A DNA stretch of 40,909 nt from Mycobacterium sp. 236(2023) (GTDB lineage: Bacteria > Actinomycetota > Actinomycetes > Mycobacteriales > Mycobacteriaceae): assembly GCF_029623955.1 (NCBI RefSeq), contig NZ_JARSBP010000017.1, forward strand, positions 1-40,909, read 5' to 3'. Both the position numbers and the translations under genes were made by a program. Below the pieces are notes generated by a model. It worked only from the letters and a program-made list of their open reading frames with translations, was not told where the DNA came from and searched no databases. Each line of letters opens with the position of its first letter. Position 1 is the first letter of the stretch. Below, one piece after another: positions 1 to 8,498 of the stretch.

Positions 1-63
1 ACGTCGGGAACAGGCGTGCCCACCAGTGGACTCATCCTGGCGCCTCTCAGCTAGCCTCTCCGC

Positions 64-666
64 ATGACGCAAGCGACCGCCGCCGACACCCGAGAGGCGA
101 TCATCTCGGCGGCATTCGCTTGCTTCCGCACACGCGGCCTGGCAAAGACCACCATCGTCGACATCGCCAGGACGGCTGACGTCTCCCGGAGCACGTTCTA
201 CGAATACTTCCGGGACAAGGAGACGATTGTCGAGGCATGCGCCGAAGCCGCCTCACAGCGTTTCTACCGGAACATGGCCACCGCCATCGACAGATACGGC
301 GGCAGCACGCTCGAGGACCGGCTGGTGCGAGCTGCAGTGTTCGTCGCCCAGGCCCGTCGTGTCGTCGAGCCCGAGGTGTACTTCGATCCCGAAGAAGTGA
401 ACCTGATGCTCACCAAGAACGCGGCCACACTTCTGCGGGAATGCGCCGAGTTCCTCGCCCCCTATGTCGCCGCTGCACGCGTCACAGGTGAGGTTCGCAA
501 TGACCTCGATGTTCCCACTGCGACAGAGTGGTTCGCCCGAATGCTGTTCTCGCTCTTCACCACTCCGTCGCCCTACTTCGATTCACAGGACGACGACTCG
601 GTCGCCGAGTTCGTCAAGCGATACGTCGTAGCCGGCTTCGGCGACCGCCGTTCGAAGCGTCGTTAA
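64..666 (+). CDS. TetR-family transcriptional regulator
   Basis: A 200-residue protein of the usual TetR length. The N-terminal helix-turn-helix is at about residues 29-48 (TTIVDIARTADVSRSTFYEY), followed by a helical C-terminal ligand domain that I cannot assign to a ligand class. No Shine-Dalgarno precedes the ATG, but TAGCCT sits 7 nt upstream (52-57) as a possible -10 box, so a leaderless mRNA is plausible. Its 3' end overlaps the convergent small gene at 663-968 by 4 bp. It is the closest unassigned repressor for the palindromes seen at 1045-1061 or at the GAGAAC sites; that link is inference. Confidence 0.9.
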   Translation: MTQATAADTREAIISAAFACFRTRGLAKTTIVDIARTADVSRSTFYEYFRDKETIVEACAEAASQRFYRNMATAIDRYGGSTLEDRLVRAAVFVAQARRVVEPEVYFDPEEVNLMLTKNAATLLRECAEFLAPYVAAARVTGEVRNDLDVPTATEWFARMLFSLFTTPSPYFDSQDDDSVAEFVKRYVVAGFGDRRSKRR

Positions 667-968
667 TCGCTCGCGGGCAATGGCTTGGCCTCTTTGAGGA
701 GCAACGGCGTGGCGCCGAGGGTCAGAGTGCCCTCGCCGGCCTTGGTGACCAAGACCTCACAACCGGTATCGTCGATGTAGCGCTTGCCTATCAGCGTCCC
801 GGCGCTTAATGCGGGATCCAAGGTGAGCTCCCCGTCCTTCGTCGCGTCCAGCGCCACCATGACCGCACCGCCGCAACGCAAGCCCGCCCGACCCTCGGCG
901 GCCTTCACCACGATCACCTGGGTGGCGCATACCTGACTCTGGAGACGTGAACCTGACTGGATCACCAT
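663..968 (-). CDS. Small conserved-looking protein with an internal duplication
   Basis: A 101-residue soluble protein of unknown function. The start at 968 is chosen because GGAGAGG lies 7-8 nt upstream; a longer frame back to 1058 would run through the divergent promoter. Two halves resemble each other: residues about 13-38 read CATQVIVVKAAEG then L-x-C-GG, and residues about 73-96 read CEVLVTKAGEG then L-x-LGATPLLL. Each unit has a Cys, a V-x-V-x-KA strand and a Gly-rich turn, so it looks like a tandem-repeat beta fold. There is no signal peptide or membrane segment. It diverges from the gene at 1104. Confidence 0.72.
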   Translation of the reverse strand: MVIQSGSRLQSQVCATQVIVVKAAEGRAGLRCGGAVMVALDATKDGELTLDPALSAGTLIGKRYIDDTGCEVLVTKAGEGTLTLGATPLLLKEAKPLPASD

Positions 969-1044
969 GCTCGAACCTCTCCATCGCACCAGCCACATCA
1001 GTTGTGGCGCTCCATCTCGGATATGGCTATTCTCAATAATGAAT

Positions 1045-1061
1045 TGAATGATTTTCATTCA
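1045..1061. promoter_or_regulatory. Perfect 17-bp palindrome in a divergent promoter region
   Basis: TGAATGA-TTT-TCATTCA has perfect 7-bp arms and lies between the divergent genes starting at 968 (minus) and 1104 (plus). The size and symmetry fit a dimeric repressor operator such as a TetR site. The TetR gene at 64-666 is the nearest candidate. A single TTCTC half-site (1030-1034), like those elsewhere in the window, lies beside it. Confidence 0.55.
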
Positions 1062-1103
1062 GCGTATGGCATCTCAACCCCGACAGACAAGCGATGGAAA
1101 CCT

Positions 1104-1670
1104 ATGGCTGCGGCTTACCTTCCGACCGAAACCGATGGTGATCAGCCGGCCGCCGGAGACGCGAGCCGCGGTCGCGGAAGTAAACACCGGCTCATGGTGC
1201 TTACGTCCGAAACGCGAGATACGGTCGCCTCGGCCGGAGGCTTCATCTTCGACCGCGCGGCTGCGGGTTGGGACGTCGCTGTCCACCTGCCTGACCACGT
1301 CGACGACCGCGCGTTCCGCATCCTCGGTGTCAGGACTGTTGTGCTGCAACGCGATATCGACCGGACGAGTCAAGCCGACTGCATTGCCATCGCCGGATCG
1401 CTGTACGACACCGATCGGAAAACTCGCCGACTCTTCCAGATGGCCGCCAGGAAGGGCGGCACAGAAGTCGCCCTCTGGGGCGCCCATTGGCCGCGAGATT
1501 TAGAACCCGGCGTAGGCATAGTCGAACACAACCTCAGCCTTGCGGCACTCGCCTTCAAAGCGGCGGCGATGAAGGCGGTCGGCTTGGAAATGCCGTGCAC
1601 ACAGAAGGAAGCGTTCTACAGCGGCTCTCACCGCATCGACATCGCCGCTCCGCTGCTTGCCCCGGCCTGA
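1104..1670 (+). CDS. Uncharacterised mycobacterial-type protein
   Basis: A protein of about 188 residues if started at the ATG at 1104 (weak GGAAA upstream). The frame stays open to 1002, but that extension covers the palindrome at 1045-1061 and is probably not translated. Visible pattern: a strand plus TVASAGGFIFDRAAAGWDV, then an alternating strand/helix layout with TEVALWGAHWP near the middle, suggesting a small Rossmann-like or flavodoxin-like alpha/beta fold. I recall similar unannotated actinobacterial proteins but no function. No membrane segment. It converges on the P450 at 1682. Confidence 0.65.
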   Translation: MAAAYLPTETDGDQPAAGDASRGRGSKHRLMVLTSETRDTVASAGGFIFDRAAAGWDVAVHLPDHVDDRAFRILGVRTVVLQRDIDRTSQADCIAIAGSLYDTDRKTRRLFQMAARKGGTEVALWGAHWPRDLEPGVGIVEHNLSLAALAFKAAAMKAVGLEMPCTQKEAFYSGSHRIDIAAPLLAPA

Positions 1671-1681
1671 CAGCGATCGCG

Positions 1682-2908
1682 TCAGCCGCGCCGCCTGACG
1701 GGTACGTTGGACCAGCCGGCGACATTGGACATGGCCACCCGCCTCAGGCCGGCCCGGTCGACCTCGTAGTCCGGCAGGACGTCGAGCAGCGCGTCCAAAG
1801 CGATGCGACTCTCCATCCGCGCCAGCGCTGCCCCGAGGCAACTGTGTACGCCGTAGCCGAACGCCAAATTGAATCCCATTTTGCGCTCCCGGTCGATGTC
1901 CAGCCGGTCCGGATCGGGGAACATTCGCTCATCGCGCGTCGCCGACGCGGTGAGCAGCAGCACGGCGCTGTCTGCCGGAATCGTGACGCCGTGCACCGTG
2001 ACATCCCGCGTCGTGGTACGTACCTGGTACTGGGACGGCGCTTCGTACCGCAGCAGCTCCTCGATGGCGGCGGGAATCTTGCTGCGATCCTGCCGCAGAC
2101 TCTGCCATTGTTCGGGGAAGTCTGCGAACGCCACAATGGCGTTGCCGATCAGCTTTGTCACCGTCTCCGCGCCGGCTCCACCGAGGAGCGTCGCGAAGCC
2201 CGCGATGTCGACATCGGTCAACGTGTCGATTTGCCCGTCACGCTCGATCTCCGTCTCGATGAGCCGGCTGATCATGTCGTCCTCAGGCTTCTCACGTCGC
2301 TGCTGAATGAGTTTGTAGTAGTAGATCCCGGTGTTCATCGACGCCTCGAATCCTTCACGAGGAACAGCGATCTCACCGGGATGTCGCTCCAGGAGCAGGT
2401 CCAGCCAGAGTCGAATCTGGTGGCGATCCTGTTCCGGCACCCCCAACATCGTGGTGATGACCTCGTTCGGGAAGAGTGCCGAAAAGTCCGCCACAACATC
2501 GAACGACGATGGATCGATCGCGCCGATCCGGTCATGTACCTTTTCGCGCACCATATCTTCGAGCGCCGCGATCGCACGTGGCGTGAATACGCTGCTGACC
2601 AACTTGCGCATCTTCTGATGCTCGGGCGGGTCCATCGAAATGATCACCTTCGGGGGCGGGATGGCGTCGTCATGAGCCTTCACCACATCGAGGGTGGCAC
2701 CTTTGGCCGACGAGTACGTCTCGTGGTCCTTGGTCGCCGGCGCGACATCGTCATAGCGTGACAGCGCCCAGAAATCCCACTTCGCGTTGTAGTAGACGGG
2801 CTTTTCGTCACGCAGCCGGCGAAAAGTTGGGTACGCGCCGGCGAAGAACTCCTCGGAGAACGGGTCGAACTCGAGAGGAGCACCTCCAATCTCCTGTTCG
2901 ATACTCAC
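1682..2908 (-). CDS. Cytochrome P450
   Basis: A complete soluble bacterial P450 of 408 residues, a haem monooxygenase needing a ferredoxin and reductase. Landmarks: I-helix oxygen-binding GGAGAET ending near Thr249, K-helix ExxR at about 284-287, and haem loop FGYGVHSCLG with Cys357 as thiolate ligand. The GTG start at 2908 is preferred because it overlaps the upstream stop as GTGA, the same coupling seen elsewhere here; an upstream in-frame ATG at 2950 would overlap by 46 bp. It is cotranscribed after the CoA-transferase. Family CYP number and substrate are not assignable by eye. Confidence 0.95.
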   Translation of the reverse strand: MSIEQEIGGAPLEFDPFSEEFFAGAYPTFRRLRDEKPVYYNAKWDFWALSRYDDVAPATKDHETYSSAKGATLDVVKAHDDAIPPPKVIISMDPPEHQKMRKLVSSVFTPRAIAALEDMVREKVHDRIGAIDPSSFDVVADFSALFPNEVITTMLGVPEQDRHQIRLWLDLLLERHPGEIAVPREGFEASMNTGIYYYKLIQQRREKPEDDMISRLIETEIERDGQIDTLTDVDIAGFATLLGGAGAETVTKLIGNAIVAFADFPEQWQSLRQDRSKIPAAIEELLRYEAPSQYQVRTTTRDVTVHGVTIPADSAVLLLTASATRDERMFPDPDRLDIDRERKMGFNLAFGYGVHSCLGAALARMESRIALDALLDVLPDYEVDRAGLRRVAMSNVAGWSNVPVRRRG

Positions 2909-4125
2909 AGGATGGCTCCCGCTTCCTTGTATCTCTCGATCGCTTCCCAACTGATGCCGGCATCCATCAGTACTTCCTCAGTATGCTGGCCGTGTTCTGG
3001 CGCCCCCGGCGGCACCACACGCCGCTCGTCGAACTGAACTGGATTGGTGGGCAGCGCATATGGCGTTCCGTTCATCGTCGTCGTTTGAGCCACATAACCA
3101 TTGGCGGTGACAGCAGGATCAGCGCAGAGCTCGCCAGGTGTCTGAACTGCCGACCAAGCGCCCGTCAAGCCGGCCAGCGCCTGCCGCCACTCAGCCAGCG
3201 TCCGCTGCGCGAACACATCGTCGAGAATGGCGATCAGGGCCACACGATTCTCGTAACGGGAGGCCGGATCCGAGAACCGCGAATCGTCGATCAACTCCGG
3301 AACATCCAGAGCGTGCATAGCTTCCGGATAGAACCGGTCCAGTTGCAGCATCATCAACTGCACGAAGCGGCCGTCCTTCGTACGATACGTACCGACCAAC
3401 GGGTTCGGTGCGTCGGCGTGTCCGTACTTGGGAATCGCGCCACCGCCGTGAATTTGACTCACCGCGACATCGGGGCTGAGATTCCATGCGGCCAGACCCA
3501 GGAGCGACACGTCGACCACCGAGCCCTCCCCCGTTCTCGCCTTTTTGTACAGCGCCGCGGCGATGCCGCCGGCAATCGTCATACCGCCGAGCAGGTCGCC
3601 GAAGGCCGGGCGGGACCGCACGAGTTCGTCATGCTCCTCGGTGAGCACCGTTGCGATTCCTCCGCGCGCCCAGTACGAAACCCCGTCGTAGCCCGCCTTG
3701 TCGGCGTCAGGCCCCTTGGGTCCGTGCCCCGACCCCCGGACATACACGACGCTCGGGTTGACCTCGCGGATGTCGTCTACGTCGATGCCCATCTTCTTTC
3801 GCCGGTGCGGCAGATAGCTCGTGAGGAAGACGTCGCAACTTTTCGCAAGCTCCCTGACGACCTCCTGGCCTCCCGAGGTGCTCAGGTCGACGCCAATCGA
3901 TTTCTTGCCTCGATTGGGGATCTCAATCATGTAGTTGACCGAATTCCCACCCGCATCCACGATGCCCATGGTGACCAGACCGCGCTGCGGATCGCCGCCG
4001 TCTCGCGGCTCGACCTTGATGACCTCGGCACCCCATTCGGCGAGCACGGCGCCGGCCGAAGGAACGAATGTCCAAGCGGCAACTTCGAGCACGCGTACTC
4101 CGCTGAGCACTTTGTCTGTGGAAAT
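2905..4125 (-). CDS. Class III (CaiB/BaiF) CoA-transferase
   Basis: Family III CoA-transferase of about 406 residues, moving CoA between a thioester and a free acid. The start of the conserved fold is LSGVRVLEVAAW, and the catalytic Asp is in PAFGDLLGG (about Asp177). No ATG, GTG or TTG is correctly spaced. GGAGGA at 4131-4136 is followed after 5 nt by ATT at 4125, giving a start ST-DKVLSGVRVLE that matches usual family N-termini. GTG at 4110 and TTG at 4137 are alternatives. It is followed directly by the P450, suggesting thioester formation and hydroxylation of one substrate. Confidence 0.93.
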   Translation of the reverse strand: MSTDKVLSGVRVLEVAAWTFVPSAGAVLAEWGAEVIKVEPRDGGDPQRGLVTMGIVDAGGNSVNYMIEIPNRGKKSIGVDLSTSGGQEVVRELAKSCDVFLTSYLPHRRKKMGIDVDDIREVNPSVVYVRGSGHGPKGPDADKAGYDGVSYWARGGIATVLTEEHDELVRSRPAFGDLLGGMTIAGGIAAALYKKARTGEGSVVDVSLLGLAAWNLSPDVAVSQIHGGGAIPKYGHADAPNPLVGTYRTKDGRFVQLMMLQLDRFYPEAMHALDVPELIDDSRFSDPASRYENRVALIAILDDVFAQRTLAEWRQALAGLTGAWSAVQTPGELCADPAVTANGYVAQTTTMNGTPYALPTNPVQFDERRVVPPGAPEHGQHTEEVLMDAGISWEAIERYKEAGAIL

Positions 4126-4186
4126 GACGTCCTCCAATAGATTGATGATGATCGCGAACACTGCGCACTGTTCGCAAGCGCGCCAT

Positions 4187-4753
4187 TCACGGTTTCGCTG
4201 ACAGGCGCGCGGGCAGCGCCGGATCCCCTTCCTCCCAGAAGCGACGCCAGGACTCCATTCGGTGCGGCATGGCCGCGCGCAGTTGCACATCCGCGGGCCA
4301 ACGGATGAAATCGGGACCGGGCCGTTCGGTCACGTCTACCGAGTACCACGGGTGTTCCCGGCGCCGCACGAAATACCAACTCCCCTCGCGGCGCTCATAG
4401 ACGTCGTCGTATCGCATGGTGATGACATACCAACCCGTGCCGTCCTCGTGTTCGGCGCGGCAGTACACCGAGCCGGTGGCGTGGTCGGCATCGAGCAACT
4501 CGAACTGGTGTCCGCCGATGAGATGAATGCTTCGATAGAAACGCCGCAGAACGCCGTCGTACCAGCGCCTCAGAGCATCCCTGCCGCGGCCTTGCGATCC
4601 CGCCTCGACGTCATCGACGAAGAGGCCCACCAACGCATCAACGTCACGAGCGTCCAGCGCCATGGCGTACCGGCTGGGCAACTGACTCAGCTCGAGCGCC
4701 GCTTCGACGCGACCCAGCCGATCGGTCACAGTCCGACTCTCGGCAGCGTCCAC
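4187..4753 (-). CDS. SnoaL-like / NTF2-fold protein
   Basis: A 188-residue protein starting with GTG at 4753. Residues about 13-150 have the SnoaL-like pattern: helix RLGRVEAALELSQLPSRYAMALDARDVDALVGLFVDD split over several helices, then a strand-rich part ending YERREGSWYFVRRREHPWYS. This cone-shaped fold occurs in ketosteroid isomerases, dehydratases and ring-hydroxylation small subunits. The family does not fix a reaction. It is first in the minus operon with the CoA-transferase and P450, and divergent from the acyl-CoA synthetase over a shared palindromic operator. Confidence 0.85.
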   Translation of the reverse strand: MDAAESRTVTDRLGRVEAALELSQLPSRYAMALDARDVDALVGLFVDDVEAGSQGRGRDALRRWYDGVLRRFYRSIHLIGGHQFELLDADHATGSVYCRAEHEDGTGWYVITMRYDDVYERREGSWYFVRRREHPWYSVDVTERPGPDFIRWPADVQLRAAMPHRMESWRRFWEEGDPALPARLSAKP

Positions 4754-4784
4754 GCGAACAGTGTAATGGGCACTGGCGCGATAC

Positions 4785-4800
4785 GAGAACCTTGATTCTC
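4785..4800. promoter_or_regulatory. GAGAAC-type palindromic operator, site 1
   Basis: GAGAA-ccttga-TTCTC, extended by ATA and TAT triplets on either side (4781-4804). It lies between the SnoaL-like gene (minus) and the acyl-CoA synthetase (plus). TAGAGT at 4809-4814 is a plausible -10 box for the synthetase with only 8 nt to its ATG, so the operator would cover the -35 region of a possibly leaderless transcript. The same spacing recurs at 11748 and 15004. Confidence 0.68.
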
Positions 4801-4822
4801 ATATTCGGTAGAGTCGGTACCT

Positions 4823-6454
4823 ATGCCGATCCCGACAATTACACCGACCGTCCCCGCGCTGGTGAGGTCGAGCGCAGCGCGGTTCGGCGACAAGCCATTC
4901 TTGATTGCCGGTGGCCACGAGCTCAGTTACGTCGATCTCGATCGGCGCTCCGGGAATGTGGCCGCGACTCTGCTGTCCAGGGGTGTGGGTAAGGGTGACC
5001 ATGTCGGGATACTGATGCCGAACAGCATCGAATGGGCGGTGGCTTGGTTCGCGATCACGCGCATGGGCGCGGTCGCGGTGCCGCTGAACACTTTCTACAA
5101 AGCTTCAGAATTGGCGTGGACTGCCCGGCATGCCGACCTTCGGGTGGTTCTGGCGTCGCCGAAGTTCCGTAATCAGGACTTTGTCGGCCTGCTCGAGGAG
5201 GCGATACCCGGCCTGGCCGATCAGAGCGACGCCGAGCGAACCTTCGTGAAGTCGGCGCCTTACCTACGAACTGTCGCGATATGGGGCGACTGCGATCGAC
5301 CATGGTGCACGTCGATCACCGACGACCAACCGTCGGCGATCGACACGGACTTCCTCGTCGGTGTCGAATCCTGTGTGACGCCGGCCGACGATGCGCTGAT
5401 CATCTACACCTCGGGCAGCACCGGCAATCCCAAGGCGCCCGTGCACAGCCAGGGCACCTTGATTCGGCACACCTACAATCTCACCGCGCATTACGGCATC
5501 ACCGGTGACACGGTCATGTTCACAGCGATGCCGTTCTTCTGGGTGGGCGGCCTCATCACCGGCCTGCACGCAGTGATCCACCACGGGGCCACCCTGATCA
5601 CCCAACCGGCATTCGATCCTGCCGAAGCGCTGGAGCTCATCGAGAAGCACCGCGCCACGATCACGCTCGGCTGGCCGCAGCAGGGAAAGACATTGGCCGA
5701 GCATCCCGACTTCGGCCGACGGGACGTGAGCTCAGTGCAGAGGACCAGCATGCCCGCGATGGTTGCTGCGGACCGTCGGCCCCCGGGACCGAACGCGCTG
5801 GGCATGACGGAACTCTGCGGTAACCACATCGGAGTCGACCCCTACCTCGCGCAGCCTGCCGAACGCTCGCAGACCGGCGGCTTCTCGATCGAGGGCCTCG
5901 AACACATACTGGTGGATCCGGACACCGGAGAAGAAGTTCCCGAGGGCACAGACGGTGAGATCTGGGTGCGCGGGTACTCGCTGATGCAACGCCTCTACAA
6001 GCGTGAACGCGAAGACGTCTTCACCCCCGACGGGTACTACCGCACCGGCGACTGCGGCGTACGCAGCGATGACGGCTGGATCATGTTCACAGGAAGGCTC
6101 GGCGATCTGATCAAGACGAGCGGGGGTACCAACGTCACACCGTCTGAAGTCGAACTGGCACTGACCAATTGCGCCGGAGTTCTCGAGGCGTACGTCGTCG
6201 GCGTCGACGACGGCGAGAACGGCACGGTGGTTGCGGCCGCGGTCGTTTCGCGCGGCGAGGCTACTGTCGACGGCGACGAGTTGCGCACACAGGTTCGAGC
6301 CCAGCTCTCGGCGTACAAGGTGCCCAAGTTCATCTGGATCGTCGCCAAACAGGATCTCCCTTTCACCGCGACGGGCAAGGTGAAGAAGTCGGATCTGGCG
6401 GCAGTGCTGACCGGATGGCTGGCGCGGCGTCAGACCGCGTCCGAGTGTCCGTAG
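4823..6454 (+). CDS. AMP-forming acyl-CoA synthetase (FadD-like)
   Basis: An ANL-superfamily ligase of 543 residues, activating a carboxylic acid to the acyl-AMP and then the CoA thioester. P-loop YTSGSTGNPK at 195-204, GMTE at 327-330, YRTGD at 406-410, hinge region GRLGDLIK at 424-431 and the catalytic lysine of TATGK at about 519. All expected motifs are present, so it should be active. No Shine-Dalgarno precedes the ATG; a -10-like TAGAGT 8 nt upstream suggests leaderless expression. It is divergent from the CoA-transferase operon across the operator at 4785. Confidence 0.96.
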   Translation: MPIPTITPTVPALVRSSAARFGDKPFLIAGGHELSYVDLDRRSGNVAATLLSRGVGKGDHVGILMPNSIEWAVAWFAITRMGAVAVPLNTFYKASELAWTARHADLRVVLASPKFRNQDFVGLLEEAIPGLADQSDAERTFVKSAPYLRTVAIWGDCDRPWCTSITDDQPSAIDTDFLVGVESCVTPADDALIIYTSGSTGNPKAPVHSQGTLIRHTYNLTAHYGITGDTVMFTAMPFFWVGGLITGLHAVIHHGATLITQPAFDPAEALELIEKHRATITLGWPQQGKTLAEHPDFGRRDVSSVQRTSMPAMVAADRRPPGPNALGMTELCGNHIGVDPYLAQPAERSQTGGFSIEGLEHILVDPDTGEEVPEGTDGEIWVRGYSLMQRLYKREREDVFTPDGYYRTGDCGVRSDDGWIMFTGRLGDLIKTSGGTNVTPSEVELALTNCAGVLEAYVVGVDDGENGTVVAAAVVSRGEATVDGDELRTQVRAQLSAYKVPKFIWIVAKQDLPFTATGKVKKSDLAAVLTGWLARRQTASECP

Positions 6455-6513
6455 GAAAGCTTGGCGGTCGTCAACGAAGTCGGCCGCTCGTTCGACGATG
6501 CCGGGGATTCTCG

Positions 6514-6525
6514 ATTTGCGCAAAT
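6514..6525. promoter_or_regulatory. 12-bp palindrome upstream of SDR
   Basis: ATTTGCGCAAAT is a perfect 12-bp palindrome in the 136-bp gap between the acyl-CoA synthetase and the SDR at 6591. A TTCTC half-site (6509-6513) abuts it, and an AT-rich stretch follows. It may be an operator for the SDR/DapB-like pair. Confidence 0.35.
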
Positions 6526-6590
6526 ACCTATTTTCATTGAGTTAGATTGACGAAATAATTCGCTTGGCTTCCCCATTGGAGAGGTACGCC

Positions 6591-7379
6591 GTGGCTCTGG
6601 AGCAGTTCCGTCTCGAGAACCAGGTCGCCATCGTGACCGGCGCCGGCCGCGGCGTCGGCGAGGGCATCGCCAAGGTGCTCGCGGAGGCGGGCGCGACGGT
6701 CGTCGGGACCGCGCGGACGACATCCGAAGTCGATCAGACGATCGCCGATATCGAGGCAGCGGGCGGCAGAGGCCTGGCGCTCACCGCCGATGCACTCGTT
6801 CGAGAAGACAGCGAGCGCGTGATCCGCACCGCGGTCGACGAGTTCGGCCGGATCGACATCTTGATCAACAACGTCGGGTTCGCCACCTATGGACCCTTTC
6901 TGGGCCTCTCCGAGGACAACCTGCGGAGCACGTTCGACTACTGCGTCACGTCGGCCTTCACCATGAGCCAGCTCGCGGTGCCGCACATGTTGAACGTGGG
7001 ACGTGGCTCCATCGTCAACATCTCCTCTGGCGCAGGTCGCTTCGGCATCCGCGGACTACTGCCCTACAGTGTGGCCAAGGGCGGTCTCGAGGCAATGACC
7101 CGAGCCATGGCGCAGGAACTCTCCCCCAAGATCCGTGTCAATGCGATAGCCCTGGGTGCGTTCATGACCACCGGCCTGCAGTCCAGCTTCGACTTGATTC
7201 CCGGTTCAGAGGAACAGCTGAAGGCCCGCACACCGCTGCACCGCGTCGGCGATGTCGCCGATCTCGGTCGCCTTGCCCTGTATCTGTCGACGCCGGACTG
7301 CTATGCGACCAGTTCGGTCTTCGTGGTCGATGGCGGTCTGCAGGGCCCGAATTCCGAACTTCCCCTCCCTGATCTGTGA
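6591..7379 (+). CDS. Classical SDR-family oxidoreductase
   Basis: A 262-residue NAD(P)-dependent short-chain dehydrogenase. TGAGRGVG cofactor loop at 16-23, NNVG at about 93-96, active Ser145/146, Tyr159 and Lys163 (YSVAK), so the catalytic set is complete. The GTG at 6591 is chosen over the earlier TTG at 6564 because GGAGAGG lies 6 nt upstream. It is followed after 20 nt by a DapB-like gene, likely cotranscribed. The expected role is alcohol/ketone interconversion; the substrate is unknown. Confidence 0.94.
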   Translation: MALEQFRLENQVAIVTGAGRGVGEGIAKVLAEAGATVVGTARTTSEVDQTIADIEAAGGRGLALTADALVREDSERVIRTAVDEFGRIDILINNVGFATYGPFLGLSEDNLRSTFDYCVTSAFTMSQLAVPHMLNVGRGSIVNISSGAGRFGIRGLLPYSVAKGGLEAMTRAMAQELSPKIRVNAIALGAFMTTGLQSSFDLIPGSEEQLKARTPLHRVGDVADLGRLALYLSTPDCYATSSVFVVDGGLQGPNSELPLPDL

Positions 7380-7399
7380 CAGACGAAGGAGCCCACTGT

Positions 7400-8479
7400 A
7401 TGACTGACAAGCCGCTACGCATCGCTGTCATTTCCACGGGGTGGATCAGCAGTGTGTCGATCCGTGCGATCGTGCGCCGTCCCCATCTCGAGCTCGTCGG
7501 TGTGTGGGTGCACAGCGCCGAGAAGGTCGGGCGGGATGCGGGTGAGATCGTCGGCATAGGTCCGATCGGCGTCACGACGACCGGCGACCTCGACGATATC
7601 GTTGCGTTGAAGCCCGACTGCGTTCTCTACGGCGCCGCCAGCGCTGAGATGGACGCCGCCGCGGTGCGCGACTATGTGCGCCTGCTCAACGGCGGCCTCA
7701 ACGTGGTGACCACAAACACTCCTGGAATGATGTTCCCGGACAGGTGGATTCCCGAGCTCGCCAGCCAGGTGCGCGCCGCTGCCGAGGCCGGCGGCGTCAC
7801 CATCTACACCTCCGGTATCGAGCCCGGTTTCGCCGGCGACCAATTCGCCGTGCTGCTGACGACGTTGTCGAACACCATCAGAACCATCCGCGCGCAGGAG
7901 ATCTTCGATTATTCGGCATACCCGAACCGGGATCTGATGGTCACTGCGATGGGCTTCGGCCAACCCCTTGACTTCACGCCACTGCTGGAACTCGAAGGCG
8001 CCCAACAGTTCGCCTGGGGTCCGCCCATCGGACTGGTCGCCAAGGCACTGGGCGCCGAACTCGACGGAGTCAGCGAGAAATACGAGCGAGTGCTCACCCC
8101 GCGTGACCTGAATGTGGCATGCGGCCTCATTCCGGCAGGGACGGTCGGTGCTGTTCGGGCCGAAACCACGGGGATGGTCGATGGCCATCCCGTCATCACC
8201 ATCGAGCACATCAACCGCATGGCTCCCGATCTCGCACCCGAGTGGGCGACCGCACCCAACGGGACCTACCGTCTCATCATCGAGGGCCAGCCCCACATGC
8301 AATGCGATCTTCGATTGGGGACCGAGGACACCGCGGAGTCGGCCAACGCCAACGCCATGGAGGCGACCGCGATGCGGGTCGTCAACGCCATCCCGTACGT
8401 CGTGGATGCCGCCCCGGGGATCGCGACTTCCCTGGACCTGCCCATCACCGCGCCACGCGGTGCGCTCGATTTCAGCTGA
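7400..8479 (+). CDS. DapB-like NAD(P)-binding protein, paralogue 1
   Basis: A 359-residue member of the dihydrodipicolinate-reductase-like / 2,4-diaminopentanoate-dehydrogenase-like family, one of six in this window. ATG at 7400 follows GAAGGAG by 9 nt. The C-terminus has the family hallmark RVVNAIPYVVDAAPGI. The N-terminal Rossmann strand reads AVISTGWISS, whereas the other paralogues have a glycine-rich G-T/A-G-x-x-G loop. The loss of the last glycine suggests altered or absent cofactor binding. The genuine reaction of these mycobacterial homologues is not established; reduction or deamination at an alpha or beta carbon is only possible by analogy. Confidence 0.88.
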   Translation: MTDKPLRIAVISTGWISSVSIRAIVRRPHLELVGVWVHSAEKVGRDAGEIVGIGPIGVTTTGDLDDIVALKPDCVLYGAASAEMDAAAVRDYVRLLNGGLNVVTTNTPGMMFPDRWIPELASQVRAAAEAGGVTIYTSGIEPGFAGDQFAVLLTTLSNTIRTIRAQEIFDYSAYPNRDLMVTAMGFGQPLDFTPLLELEGAQQFAWGPPIGLVAKALGAELDGVSEKYERVLTPRDLNVACGLIPAGTVGAVRAETTGMVDGHPVITIEHINRMAPDLAPEWATAPNGTYRLIIEGQPHMQCDLRLGTEDTAESANANAMEATAMRVVNAIPYVVDAAPGIATSLDLPITAPRGALDFS

Positions 8480-8498
8480 GAAGAGCGCGCCCGCACCA

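Noticed and set aside
1487..4140. Long open frames of 424 and 460 codons on the plus strand opposite the P450 and CoA-transferase
   Set aside because: They mirror the third-position GC bias of the minus-strand genes, have no family motifs and no ribosome-binding sites; the minus-strand genes carry full catalytic motifs.
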